Part shown: piece after piece, positions 38,228 to 46,630 of the stretch
Position numbering within the stretch: position 1 is the stretch's first letter
How the letters are laid out: the number at the start of each line of letters is the position of its first letter
NCBI RefSeq assembly: GCF_016093545.1
Contig: NZ_JADKYX010000006.1
Span: forward strand, 1-64,000
Reading direction: 5' to 3'
DNA length: 64,000 bases
Source: Massilia rhizosphaerae
GTDB taxonomy: Bacteria > Pseudomonadota > Gammaproteobacteria > Burkholderiales > Burkholderiaceae_D
Notes under the pieces: generated by a model
What the model was told of the DNA's origin: nothing
What the model saw: only the letters and a program-made list of their open reading frames with translations
Databases searched by the model: none
Made by a program: the position numbers and the translations under genes

Positions 38228-39996
38228 GCGTGCACCAACGCCTGCCCGGGCGCCTTGAGATAGCGGTTGACGATGGCCTCGGCCGCCATGTACGCCAGCG
38301 CGCCCACGGTATTCGTGGGGTTGTAGGTGGCGTTCTGCGGGAAGTTCGAGGCGCCGATGACGAACAGGTTGGGCACGTCCCAGCTTTGCAGGTAGCGGTT
38401 GACGACGCTCGTCCGCGGATCGACGCCCATCACGGTGCCGCCCGTGTTGTGCGTGGTCTGGTACTGGGTGACGGTGTACGGGCCCTTACGGGGCGACGCG
38501 ACGACCTGCCGCCCGCCCATCGCGCGGGCGATGCCGGCGGCCTTGTCCGTGACGAAGGCCGACATGCGCAGGTCGTTGGCGGGAAAGTCGAACGTGATGC
38601 GCAGCAGCGGCAGGCCCCACGCGTCCTTGTACGTGGGGTCGAGGTCGAGGTAGTTGTTGCGGCTGGCCATCGACGTGCCGTGCACGGTCAGCACCGACGT
38701 GTGGTTGTAGTGGCGCACGACGGCTTCCTTCCACTTGGCGCCCCAGGCCGGCGTGCCGGGCGGCGTCGGATGGAATTCAATGGGGCGCCCATGCGACATG
38801 ACGTCCCCCATGTAGGCGCCGCCGATGAATTTGTGCGGACCATGGTCGAAGTTGTCGGCGACAAAGTCCGCGATCACGGTGCCGCTCGCGCCCGAGCGCA
38901 TGAACGGGTTGATGTTGACGGATTCGTCGAAGAAGACCTGCACCGAACCCATCGTCTGGTACGCGTAATTGCGTCCCACGACGCCCTGCCCCGTCTTCGG
39001 ATCGTAGGGCTGGCCGATACCGGACAACAGCATCATTCGCACATTGTTCAGCGCGAACGAACACAGGATGACGAGCTTGGCCGGCTGTTCGAACTGGCGG
39101 CCGGCGGCGTCGACGTAGGTGACGCCCGTCGCCGTCTTTTTATCCTTGGCCAGGTCGATGCGCAGGACCTGCGACTGCGTGCGCAGCGTGAAATTCTTGT
39201 CCTTCAGGAGAACGGGCAGCAGGATCGTCTGCGGCGACGATTTCGCGTAGTGCTCGCAGCCGTAGCGCTCGCAATAGCCGCAGAACATGCAGGCCTGCAG
39301 GGTCAGTCCCTCGGGGTTCGTGTACGGCTGGCTGAGGTTCGACGACGGTTGCGGGAACGGGTGGTAGCCGAGGCGGGCCGCGGCCTTGCGGAAGATGGCG
39401 GACCCGTACGGCTCTTTCATGGGCGGCGTGGGGTATGGGCGCGCGCGCGGATCCTCGAACGGATTGCCGCCCGCGATCTTGCTGCCCTTGACATTGCCGG
39501 CCAGGCCGCTCGTGCCCAGCAGGTATTCGAAGCGGTCGTAGTGCGGTTCCATGTCGGCCGCCGTCACGCCCCAGTCCTGCACGGTGAGTTCGGGATCGAT
39601 GAAGCCCTTGCCGTAGCGCTGCTCGACGTGGCTGCGCAGCCGGAATTCGTCGTCCTGGAAGCGGTACGTCTGGCCGTTCCAGTGCACGGCGGCGCCGCCC
39701 AGGCCGGTGCCGGGCAGGAAGCCTTCCCAGCGCCGGATCGGCAGCGCGACCTGGTCCACGTTGTTGCGGAAGGTCATGGCCTCCTTCGTGTTGTCCTGCA
39801 TGAGCGCCTTGCGCACCGAGTAGCGCAGTTCGTCGTGCATGTGCGGCCCCTGGAAATCGGGCACCGTGAACTGGGCGTTGCCGCGCTCCAGGCCGACGAC
39901 CGTGAGGCCTGCCTTCGTCAGCTCGCGGCCGAGCATCGTGCCGACGAGGCCCACGCCCACCAGCACCGCATCCACTTCCTTGAGGCGCGTCGCCAT
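38224..39996 (-). CDS. GMC oxidoreductase, large subunit of a gluconate/sorbitol-type dehydrogenase
   Basis: The 590-residue flavoprotein starts EVDAVLVGVGLVGTMLGRELTKAGLTVVGLE (FAD fold with a slightly relaxed GxGxxG). It has GTGLGGAAVHWNG, a cysteine cluster (LQACMFCGYCERYGCEHYAKSS) and the GMC C-terminal motif with TTHNTGGTVMGVDP and FVIGASNFPQNATYNPTNT. This is the catalytic subunit of membrane-linked gluconate 2-dehydrogenase-like enzymes; the sugar substrate is not determined. AAAGGAGG precedes the ATG, and TGATG couples it to the Tat subunit gene upstream. Confidence 0.92.
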   Translation of the reverse strand: MATRLKEVDAVLVGVGLVGTMLGRELTKAGLTVVGLERGNAQFTVPDFQGPHMHDELRYSVRKALMQDNTKEAMTFRNNVDQVALPIRRWEGFLPGTGLGGAAVHWNGQTYRFQDDEFRLRSHVEQRYGKGFIDPELTVQDWGVTAADMEPHYDRFEYLLGTSGLAGNVKGSKIAGGNPFEDPRARPYPTPPMKEPYGSAIFRKAAARLGYHPFPQPSSNLSQPYTNPEGLTLQACMFCGYCERYGCEHYAKSSPQTILLPVLLKDKNFTLRTQSQVLRIDLAKDKKTATGVTYVDAAGRQFEQPAKLVILCSFALNNVRMMLLSGIGQPYDPKTGQGVVGRNYAYQTMGSVQVFFDESVNINPFMRSGASGTVIADFVADNFDHGPHKFIGGAYMGDVMSHGRPIEFHPTPPGTPAWGAKWKEAVVRHYNHTSVLTVHGTSMASRNNYLDLDPTYKDAWGLPLLRITFDFPANDLRMSAFVTDKAAGIARAMGGRQVVASPRKGPYTVTQYQTTHNTGGTVMGVDPRTSVVNRYLQSWDVPNLFVIGASNFPQNATYNPTNTVGALAYMAAEAIVNRYLKAPGQALVHA

Positions 39997-40805
39997 CACG
40001 CGCCTCCTTTCTTCGCCGCGCCCGCGACGGGGTTGGGTCCGACCGCCCTCGGCTGGGCCGACGCGGGCACGACGTGGATCACACGCCGGTTGTCCTCGCC
40101 CATGCTCATCGGTGGCCGCGTGAACAGGATGCCGTGCTGGTCGACGAGGTGGTAGAAGCTCGCGTAGGCGCCGGGGAAGCCGATCATCTTCCACGCCACC
40201 ATGTCCTTGTTGCCGCCGTAGATCGGGTCGGAGAAGAAGCCTTCGATCGTCAGCGCCAGCAGCGATGCGAAAAAGACGTGGGCCGGCACGCCGTTCAGGT
40301 TCTGGTTGCCGGTCTGCAGGCTTTCCAGATAGGCGTCCTGGTCGGTGCCGGGCAGCTTGTCGAAGGTGGTGTTGCGGCGCTTGCGCAGGTCGTCGTCGAT
40401 GGCGCGCAAGGCGTTGCGGAACAGCTCGGCCGGCGTGAACGGCAGCTGGTAGCCCTGGCCCGGCAGGCCCGGTTGCCACGGGCCGCTGCGGTACAGGCGC
40501 TCGCCCGCGCCCCAGGCGCCGCCCAGCTGGCGGTCGATGTAGTTGGGGACGCCGGCCTCGAGCGCGCCGGGACCGTTGGCGTCGAGCGGGATCAGCCGGG
40601 CCACGGCCGCTTCGACGAAGCGCGCCTCGTCGGGGCGGAAGAACAGGTAAGCGGTGTGCGCCTGGGCGCCGGCCCCCGGAGTTGCTGCGGCGGTGCCGTG
40701 CTCGGGCCGGGTGGCGTCGGGGGCGAGCGCGTGGGCCTGCGCCGTCAGCGCCGCGGCCGTGGCGCCCGCCGCCTTGAAGAAGGTGCGTCGGTTGAGTTTC
40801 TCCAT
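39996..40805 (-). CDS. gluconate 2-dehydrogenase subunit 3-like protein, Tat-exported
   Basis: The 269-residue small subunit has a twin-arginine signal (NRRTFFKAAGATAAALTAQA). The mature part has the subunit-3 pattern: FFRPDEARFVEAAVARLIP, YIDRQLGGAWG, TPAELFRNALRAIDD and a later GFFSDPIYGGNKDMVAWKMIGFPGAY. It carries no cofactor itself; Tat export allows the folded GMC subunit to be carried across by hitch-hiking. First gene of the three-gene operon; TGATG links it to the GMC gene. Confidence 0.9.
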   Translation of the reverse strand: MEKLNRRTFFKAAGATAAALTAQAHALAPDATRPEHGTAAATPGAGAQAHTAYLFFRPDEARFVEAAVARLIPLDANGPGALEAGVPNYIDRQLGGAWGAGERLYRSGPWQPGLPGQGYQLPFTPAELFRNALRAIDDDLRKRRNTTFDKLPGTDQDAYLESLQTGNQNLNGVPAHVFFASLLALTIEGFFSDPIYGGNKDMVAWKMIGFPGAYASFYHLVDQHGILFTRPPMSMGEDNRRVIHVVPASAQPRAVGPNPVAGAAKKGGA

Positions 40806-40981
40806 CGTCGTTCCTTATTCGGATTGTTCGAACGTGCGAAACGCCTGGCCCGATGCTTGGAACGGCTCGGCAGCCAAAGGTTCGGCCGGGCCCGTCGATG
40901 TTTGATGCGGACAGGGTGAGGCAACGAACAGATGGAACCGGCCGCGACGGGCACCATTCGAGGCTAGCACAGGAGAACATC

Positions 40982-41323
40982 ATGAAGCGCCCAGTTAGAC
41001 TGCTGAGCATGATCGCCGCCGCGGTACTGGCGGCGCCGGCACTGGCCGGAGACATCGTAAAATGTGTGGACAGCAACGGCCACATCACCTTGACGGACCA
41101 GCCTTGCGCGTCCGGTTCCGTCACGATGCCGGTGTCGCGCGACACCGGGGCGCCGCCGCCCCAGCGCCACGTGCTGCCCGCGGCGGAGCTGCACCATCCG
41201 GCCTGGAAACGGCCCAATCTCGCCGCGCCCGCGAAGCTGGCGCGCGACGTTGCCACGCTGAAGGAAGCGCGGCGCATGCTGATGCTGCAGGATGCGCGGC
41301 CGCGCCTGGCGGGGATCCAGTAG
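40982..41323 (+). CDS. DUF4124-domain exported protein
   Basis: This short exported protein of 113 residues has a signal peptide (LLSMIAAAVLAAPALA) followed at once by the DUF4124 motif GDIVKCVDSNGHITLTDQPC, with its paired cysteines. The rest is Pro/Ala-rich with helical DVATLKEARRMLMLQDAR. DUF4124 proteins are common in this group and have no known biochemical role. GGAGAACATC precedes the ATG. The TAG stop is provided by the REP-like element that begins there. Confidence 0.87.
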   Translation: MKRPVRLLSMIAAAVLAAPALAGDIVKCVDSNGHITLTDQPCASGSVTMPVSRDTGAPPPQRHVLPAAELHHPAWKRPNLAAPAKLARDVATLKEARRMLMLQDARPRLAGIQ

Positions 41324-41395
41324 GGTGGGCGACCCTCGCCCACCAAACGCACGCGTCGCCGCAACGCATGGTGGGCACGGGAGTGCCCACCCTAC
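41321..41395. repeat. REP-like GTAGGGTGGGC element, copy 4
   Basis: TAGGGTGGGC at the left and GCCCACCCTAC at the right are inverted ends, with CGCCCACCAAACGCACGCGTCGCCGC and ACGCATGGTGGGC inside, the same order as copy 2. It fills the gap between two convergent genes and supplies the TAG stop of both: the DUF4124 gene on the plus strand and the GGDEF/EAL gene on the minus strand. Confidence 0.82.
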
Positions 41396-44352
41396 AATAG
41401 GTGGTCGTCGAACGACGCGAACCCGAGCAGGTCCGGCTCGTTGGCCGACAGGCCCAGCGTGCGCACGAGCTTGAGCACGTCCTCGCCCTGGATGAAGCTG
41501 GCCGATGAACTCGCGGCCAGCAGCTTGTCCGCCGGCTGCGAACGCGCCACGGCATAGCCCTGCACGTAGTCGACGCCGATCTCGGCCAGGGTGCGGATCG
41601 TGGCCGCGTCCTCGGCCCATTCGGCGATCGTGCGCATGCCCAGGTTGGCGGCCAGGTTGACGATCGCTTCGACGATCGCGACGTTGGCCGGGTGGGCGTT
41701 GATGTTGACGATGAAGTTGCCGTCGATCTTGAGCACGTCGGCCGGCAATTCCTTCAGGTACGAGAACGACGTGTAGCCGGCGCCGAAATCGTCCAGCGCC
41801 ACCTTCACGCCGAACGCGCGCACCTGGTCGATGAAGCGGCGCGTGTTGTCCAGGTCGTGCAGCGCCACGCTTTCCGTGATCTCCATGCACAGGCGGCTCG
41901 CCACGTGCGTGTAGCGCGACAGGATTTCCAGCGTGTCCTGCACGAAGCGCTCGTCGTTGAGCGAGGCGCCCGACAGGTTCATGCACACGAAGCGCGTGTT
42001 GACGAGGGACTCGAGATTGTCCTCGATCCACGACAGCGTCGTCGACAGCACCCAGCGGTCGATCACGCCCGCGCGCCCGCTCTTCTCGGCGGCCGCGATC
42101 AGGGGTCCCGCCGGGGCCACGCGGCCGTCCGCCTCGCGCATGCGCAGCAGCACCTCGAAGTTCAGCGATTCGTACGGCGCGGTGAGCGACATGATCGGCT
42201 GCATCTCGAGGAACATGCCTTCGGTCGCGTCCGGACCGGACAGGCGCGCGACCAGGTTCAATTCGTTGGCGCGTTCCTGGAACGCGTTCGAGCCGCGCTC
42301 GTACACGACGAGGCCGTCGCTGTGGCCGCCCTTCGCTTCGCGGCAGGCGCGGTCCGCGGTCGACACGGCATCCTTCATCGGCATGCCCGGCGACACTTCG
42401 ATCAGGCCGACGGAGCCGCGCACGTGGAACGCCTTGTCGCCCACGCGGTAGGGCGTGCCGCCGATGCGGTCGACGATGCCGCGGCAGATCAGCGACGCCA
42501 GCGGGATCGCGGTGTCCGGCATCACGATCACGAATTCGTCGCCGCCCACGCGCCCGATCTTCTGGCCGCCGGCCAGCGTGAGCTCCATGCGCTCGCACAC
42601 CTGTTTCAGGACTTCGTCGCCGGCCGCGTGGCCGAACAGGTCGTTGATCAGCTTGAAGCGGTCGAGGTCGATGTAGGCCAGCGCCAGCGGCTTGCCCGCG
42701 TCGAGCAACTGCGCGGCGCCGTCGAACACTTTTTCGATGCCGCGCCGGTTGAAGACCTTCGTCAGCGGGTCGTTGTTGGCCATGAAACGCAACTGTTCCG
42801 TGGCGCGGTATTGCTCGGTGACGTCCTGCAGCACCGCTTCCACGCGTCCCCGCGCGAGCGTGGCGTTGACCATGAAGCGCTGGGCGCCGTCGCGGCTGAC
42901 GATCTGCATCTCGGCCTCGCTGCGCACGTGCACCTGTTCCAGCAATTCGGACCAAAGGTTGTCCGCGAAGAACTGCTTCCACGACGTGCGGCCGGGGACG
43001 ATGTCGGGCATGCCCAGCATCTTGCGCATGGCCGGGTTGGCGCTCACGATGTTGCCGTACATGTCGAGCGTGAACAGGCCGACGGGCATCGCCTCGAACG
43101 CATGCTCCAGCTTTTCCTGGGCTTCCCTGCGCTTCTGGGTCTCCATGCGCATCTGCTCGGCCACGGCCAGGGCGGCCAGCAGGCTCGACGCGAGGGCCGC
43201 CGTGACGCTGTTGATCACGTCCAGCACCTGGTGCATGCCGAGCGCCGCCGACACCACCTCGGCCAGCGACGCCACGTACGTCAGCGCGAACGAAGCCGCG
43301 AACCAGCCCGCCACGCGGTTGCGCGAACGCAGGATGATCGTCAGCAGGCCCAGCGTCATCAGCGTGAACCCGAAGGCCATGATCACCCACAGCATCGGCA
43401 GGAAGGTCCCGTACGGCAGCGTCACGGCGCCGATGAGCAGCGGGATGCACGCCCATTGCGTGATGCGCAGCGGGATGGCCCAGCGCGTCTCGACGAGGTC
43501 GTCGCGGAACAGCGCCTGGTACAGCGTGAGCGTGGACACGCCGTACAGCGCGATGGTCAGCGCGCGGCTCAGCAGCATCCATTGCGGGGGCACCATCATG
43601 CCCAGCCACTGGGTGTCCCAGCCGGCCGACAGGCCGGCGATGCGCAGGTTCAGGATCAGCCAGCCGGCGAACAGGACGTACAGCGGCTGGCGGTTGATGA
43701 GGGCCGTGATCAGCACGAACAGCGCCAGCACGATCATGCCGCCGTCGAGCAGGCCCGACTTGCGGTGATACCCTTCGACGGACAGGTCGAACTGCGTTTC
43801 CGGCCATTGCACGACGTTCACGCGCGCCGGTCCGGCGAACGTGCCGCGGCACAGGATCTCGCGCGGCAGCTCGGGCAGCTGCAAGACGAAGCCGGCCTTC
43901 GCCGTGTACAGGTACGGCGTGCCCGCGTCGCGCGTGGCCGTGCCGAGCGGCTGCAGGGTGGTCGCGTCCCAGCAGGCGAGGTCGACCGCGTGGCGCGACG
44001 GGAATTCGATGACGTCGCCGACGGCGCTGCCCGGCGCGCGCGGGCGCGTGCTGAAACGGAACCAGACGGGCGCCTCGGACAAGTGTGTGTCGAAGTACGA
44101 CACCGGGATGGCGGTGTGCAGGCGCGCATTGGCCGCGGCCGGGGACAACGGGGCCGTCTCCTTCAGGACGCGGATGTCGCGCGCATCGCTGCTGCCGGCC
44201 ACGTACTGGTTGTCCCAGCACAGCAGGGCCACGACGGAAACGACGCCGATCGCGATCGGAATCAGGTAATAAGCGAACGCCCGGAATATCTGGTCCAACG
44301 CGTACTGCGCCAGGCCCGGCAATTTCCAGCGGCCGGATGATGTGAATTGCAT
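41392..44352 (-). CDS. membrane GGDEF/EAL protein with 7TMR-DISM-like sensor
   Basis: This is a roughly 986-residue c-di-GMP enzyme. After one helix (YLIPIAIGVVSVVALLCW) comes a periplasmic DISM-like domain, seven more hydrophobic segments (about residues 205-400), a PAS domain (LEHAFEAMPVGLFTLDMYG), GGDEF with the intact RVGGDEFVIVM, and EAL with NFEVLLRM, MNLSGASL, CMEITES, DDFGAGYTSFSYLKEL and VDYVQGYAVA. All usual phosphodiesterase residues appear present, so both activities are possible. No RxxD inhibitory site precedes GGDEF. I use the ATG at 44352; a TTG at 44379 is an alternative. The stop codon lies in a REP-like element. Confidence 0.9.
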   Translation of the reverse strand: MQFTSSGRWKLPGLAQYALDQIFRAFAYYLIPIAIGVVSVVALLCWDNQYVAGSSDARDIRVLKETAPLSPAAANARLHTAIPVSYFDTHLSEAPVWFRFSTRPRAPGSAVGDVIEFPSRHAVDLACWDATTLQPLGTATRDAGTPYLYTAKAGFVLQLPELPREILCRGTFAGPARVNVVQWPETQFDLSVEGYHRKSGLLDGGMIVLALFVLITALINRQPLYVLFAGWLILNLRIAGLSAGWDTQWLGMMVPPQWMLLSRALTIALYGVSTLTLYQALFRDDLVETRWAIPLRITQWACIPLLIGAVTLPYGTFLPMLWVIMAFGFTLMTLGLLTIILRSRNRVAGWFAASFALTYVASLAEVVSAALGMHQVLDVINSVTAALASSLLAALAVAEQMRMETQKRREAQEKLEHAFEAMPVGLFTLDMYGNIVSANPAMRKMLGMPDIVPGRTSWKQFFADNLWSELLEQVHVRSEAEMQIVSRDGAQRFMVNATLARGRVEAVLQDVTEQYRATEQLRFMANNDPLTKVFNRRGIEKVFDGAAQLLDAGKPLALAYIDLDRFKLINDLFGHAAGDEVLKQVCERMELTLAGGQKIGRVGGDEFVIVMPDTAIPLASLICRGIVDRIGGTPYRVGDKAFHVRGSVGLIEVSPGMPMKDAVSTADRACREAKGGHSDGLVVYERGSNAFQERANELNLVARLSGPDATEGMFLEMQPIMSLTAPYESLNFEVLLRMREADGRVAPAGPLIAAAEKSGRAGVIDRWVLSTTLSWIEDNLESLVNTRFVCMNLSGASLNDERFVQDTLEILSRYTHVASRLCMEITESVALHDLDNTRRFIDQVRAFGVKVALDDFGAGYTSFSYLKELPADVLKIDGNFIVNINAHPANVAIVEAIVNLAANLGMRTIAEWAEDAATIRTLAEIGVDYVQGYAVARSQPADKLLAASSSASFIQGEDVLKLVRTLGLSANEPDLLGFASFDDHLL

Positions 44353-44419
44353 GAGTATCTGCGAATAATCGTTTCGCAAGGATACCGCGTTAATGTAGTG
44401 CCGTCATGCAATTATTGAA

Positions 44420-45187
44420 TCAAGCGACCAGTTCGTAACGATCCGAGGCCTGCGACGCAACATTCGCCCCCCGCGCGCTCGGCTGCGGCGGCCGTACGCC
44501 CGTCCGTCCGCTGACGTCGATATCCGGGTGGTAAGTGTGGCAAAAGAAGCTCAGCAGCGGGTGCTGAGCGGCCGTCCAGCGCGCCTCGATCGTCTCGATG
44601 TCGAAGGCCATCACCCGGTGCGGGATATTGCCCACGTGGCGCAGCGGGACGAATCCCACCTCCGGAAACACGTCGACGAAGGTCAGTTGCTCGTACTGGC
44701 GGTCGATCGGCGCCCGGCCCGTCGCGATGGCCCACGTGATGTCGTTCTGCTGGCAATACAGGACGCCGGCCTTGAGCAGCGCCGTCTTGACGACGCGGCC
44801 GATACGGCCGTTGTCCACGCCCAGGCGGCTCATTTCCGCCAGCGGCCGCCCGCGCAGCCAGTCCGGCAGCGCGACCGACTCCTCGACGTGCAGGGGTTCA
44901 TGCAGATTCGTCTGCATCCGGGCGGTGCCCAGCGGTGCGCCGTCCAGCTTGGATTCGGCCAGGAAAACGATTGCGTCGTCGCCGTAATCAGCGGCTTCGG
45001 GGCGGCCCAGCTGACGCGCAAAGTCCGGCACGTGACGGGCATAGGCGGCGTGGCGCACTCGGACGGCCTTCCACAGGTCGGCCTCGTTGTCCACGCGTCG
45101 GATCGTGAAGGGCAGGCGTTCCGTCAGCTTGCCCGGCACGCCGAGGGCGTGCACGGGGCGAAGGACGCCGGGGTGGCGCATTTCCAT
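44420..45187 (-). CDS. FeeM-like / PEP-CTERM-associated N-acyltransferase
   Basis: The 255-residue GNAT-type protein relates to N-acyl amino acid synthases and acyl-homoserine-lactone synthases: VRVRHAAYARHVPDFA, LGTARMQTNLHEPLHVEESVALP, EMSRLGVDNGRIGRVVKTALLKAG and PIDRQYEQLTFVDVF. In bacteria with PEP-CTERM/exosortase systems such proteins sit in exopolysaccharide loci; here it stands alone, though a PEP-CTERM protein is encoded at 63060. The start at 45187 is chosen for its strong AGGAG ribosome site. The product could be a signalling lipid, inferred from the family. Confidence 0.8.
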   Translation of the reverse strand: MEMRHPGVLRPVHALGVPGKLTERLPFTIRRVDNEADLWKAVRVRHAAYARHVPDFARQLGRPEAADYGDDAIVFLAESKLDGAPLGTARMQTNLHEPLHVEESVALPDWLRGRPLAEMSRLGVDNGRIGRVVKTALLKAGVLYCQQNDITWAIATGRAPIDRQYEQLTFVDVFPEVGFVPLRHVGNIPHRVMAFDIETIEARWTAAQHPLLSFFCHTYHPDIDVSGRTGVRPPQPSARGANVASQASDRYELVA

Positions 45188-45321
45188 GTTGACTCCTGAG
45201 TTGATGTTCAGAAACGTAATTTCCGCTTTGAACTTTATCAATGTTGCAGGGGTTAACAAATTGTCGAAAAAGCGCGTATTTTGCCCCTATTTCAATTTTC
45301 AATAAATCACACTCAACAAAG
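45188..45321. other. AT-rich intergenic region upstream of the acyltransferase gene
   Basis: This stretch is much more AT-rich than its surroundings and contains TTAACAAATTG and TTTCAATTTTCAATAAATC. It most likely holds the promoter of the FeeM-like gene. No open gene is present; a broken PhzF gene ends at its right border. Confidence 0.4.
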
Positions 45322-45545
45322 TTAATCTTCCGTCAATTGCCGAGCCAAGCCGCTGACGCGGACCGAACCGCCTCGCGGCATGGCGGCCCGCAGGTCGCGG
45401 CTGGCCAGCGCCAGGACGAGATGGTTCGCGCCCGCGTGCGCGAGGGCCGGCGCGATGCGCGGATCGAGGTCGGCATCGTGGTAGCCAAACAACACCCGCG
45501 CATCGGCGACGAGTTCCGGCGCGGCCGGGCGGCTCCACGTGGGCG
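45322..45545 (-). pseudogene. fragment of a PhzF-family isomerase gene
   Basis: On the minus strand one frame reads TWSRPAAPELVADARVLFGY, then HDADLDPRIAPALAHAGANH, then LVLALASRDLRAAMP, and ends ARQLTED and TAA. This matches the middle of PhzF-type epimerases (about residues 90-160 of about 270). Both ends of the gene are missing: upstream the frame is closed by a stop, and a short unrelated start (MTSMQAPDIKDVQRIAAH) lies in another frame. It is a decayed gene between the acyltransferase and the LysR gene. Confidence 0.5.
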
Positions 45546-45630
45546 GCGATGCGCTGGACGTCCTTGATGTCGGGTGCTTGCATGGATGTCATCGGTTTCC
45601 TTTGCGATCGAATGGATGAATGGATGAAGG

Positions 45631-46527
45631 TCAGGGCGTCAGCACGGCGGCCAGGCGCGCGGCGAGAAAATCGACCAGCGCCTGCACGCGCGGCGCCAGC
45701 GCGCCCTGTTTGTAGAAGACGGCCCACACGGGCTGGGTCCAGGGCAGCGCCGCGTCTTCCAGCAGCGGCACGAGGCGGCCCGCGGCGACGTCGGCGCGCG
45801 TGAGGAAGTCCGACAGGCTGACGACGCCGGCGCCCGCCAGCGCGAGGTGGCGGACCGTCTCGCCGCTCGTGGCCGTGACGTGCGGCGCGATGCGCCAGCC
45901 GTCCTCGCCGTCCGCGCGCAGCGGCCACGTGTTCAGCGACGCCGGGGCGACGAAGCCGATCAGCCGGTGCCGGGCGAGATCCTCGACGCGCGCGGGAATG
46001 CCGTGGCGGTCGAGGTACGCGGGCGCGGCCAGCACGCGGATGCGGCTGCGTCCCAGCCCGCGCGCGTTCAGCGTGGAATCGGGCAGGTCGCCGATGCGGA
46101 TCGCGACGTCGGCCCTTTCCTCGATCAGGTCGACGACCGTCTCGCCGCTGGCCAGCTCCAGCTGCACCTGCGGATAGGCGTCGAGGAAATCCGGCAGCAG
46201 CGGCGCGATCAGGTGGTCCAGCACGGGGGTGGCGGCGTTCACGCGCACGAGGCCCGCGGGCTGCGCGCGCGCGTGGGCGGCCTGGCGCTCGGTCTCGTCC
46301 AGGTCGGCGAGGATGCGGCGCGCCCGGCCCAGCAGCCAGCCGCCTTCCCCGGTGAGGTCGAGGCGACGCGTCGTGCGGTGGATGAGCGTCATGCCGAGCT
46401 GCCGCTCCAGGCGGGCGACGGTGCGCGACACGCCGGACGGCGTCTGCCCCAGGCGTTCGGCCGCCCCCGAGAACGAGCCGGTGTCGATCACGGCCACGAA
46501 GGCGGTCAACGCTGCCACGTCCAGCAT
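45631..46527 (-). CDS. LysR-family transcriptional regulator
   Basis: The 298-residue regulator has an N-terminal winged helix (LTAFVAVIDTGSFSGAAERLGQTPSGVSRTVARLERQLG) and a two-lobed effector domain (VRVNAATPVLDHLIAPLLPDFLDAYPQVQLEL). It is divergent from the MFS exporter gene at 46631 with a gap of 103 bp. By the usual LysR logic it controls that gene and itself from the shared promoter. The effector is unknown. Confidence 0.9.
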   Translation of the reverse strand: MLDVAALTAFVAVIDTGSFSGAAERLGQTPSGVSRTVARLERQLGMTLIHRTTRRLDLTGEGGWLLGRARRILADLDETERQAAHARAQPAGLVRVNAATPVLDHLIAPLLPDFLDAYPQVQLELASGETVVDLIEERADVAIRIGDLPDSTLNARGLGRSRIRVLAAPAYLDRHGIPARVEDLARHRLIGFVAPASLNTWPLRADGEDGWRIAPHVTATSGETVRHLALAGAGVVSLSDFLTRADVAAGRLVPLLEDAALPWTQPVWAVFYKQGALAPRVQALVDFLAARLAAVLTP

Positions 46528-46630
46528 TTTTGCTCCCAGGTCAAAAGTCTATTGTACGGCGGCGGGTTTTTCTTTGCGGACGCGGCGGCCAGAATGCGCC
46601 ATCGTCCACGGCATCGACAAGGAGAACACC

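Noticed and set aside
38224..41364. 1046-residue fusion including the GMC enzyme
   Set aside because: The N-terminal half is out of frame with the subunit 3 gene; the GMC start at 39996 has a strong ribosome site.
40964..44221. Very long antisense-like frames over the GGDEF/EAL gene
   Set aside because: High GC keeps several frames open; only the frame with GGDEF, EAL and PAS motifs is real.
45299..45928. 209-codon minus-strand frame over the LysR gene end and PhzF relic
   Set aside because: Composition is Arg/Ala/Gly shadow type; the PhzF similarity lies in a different frame.
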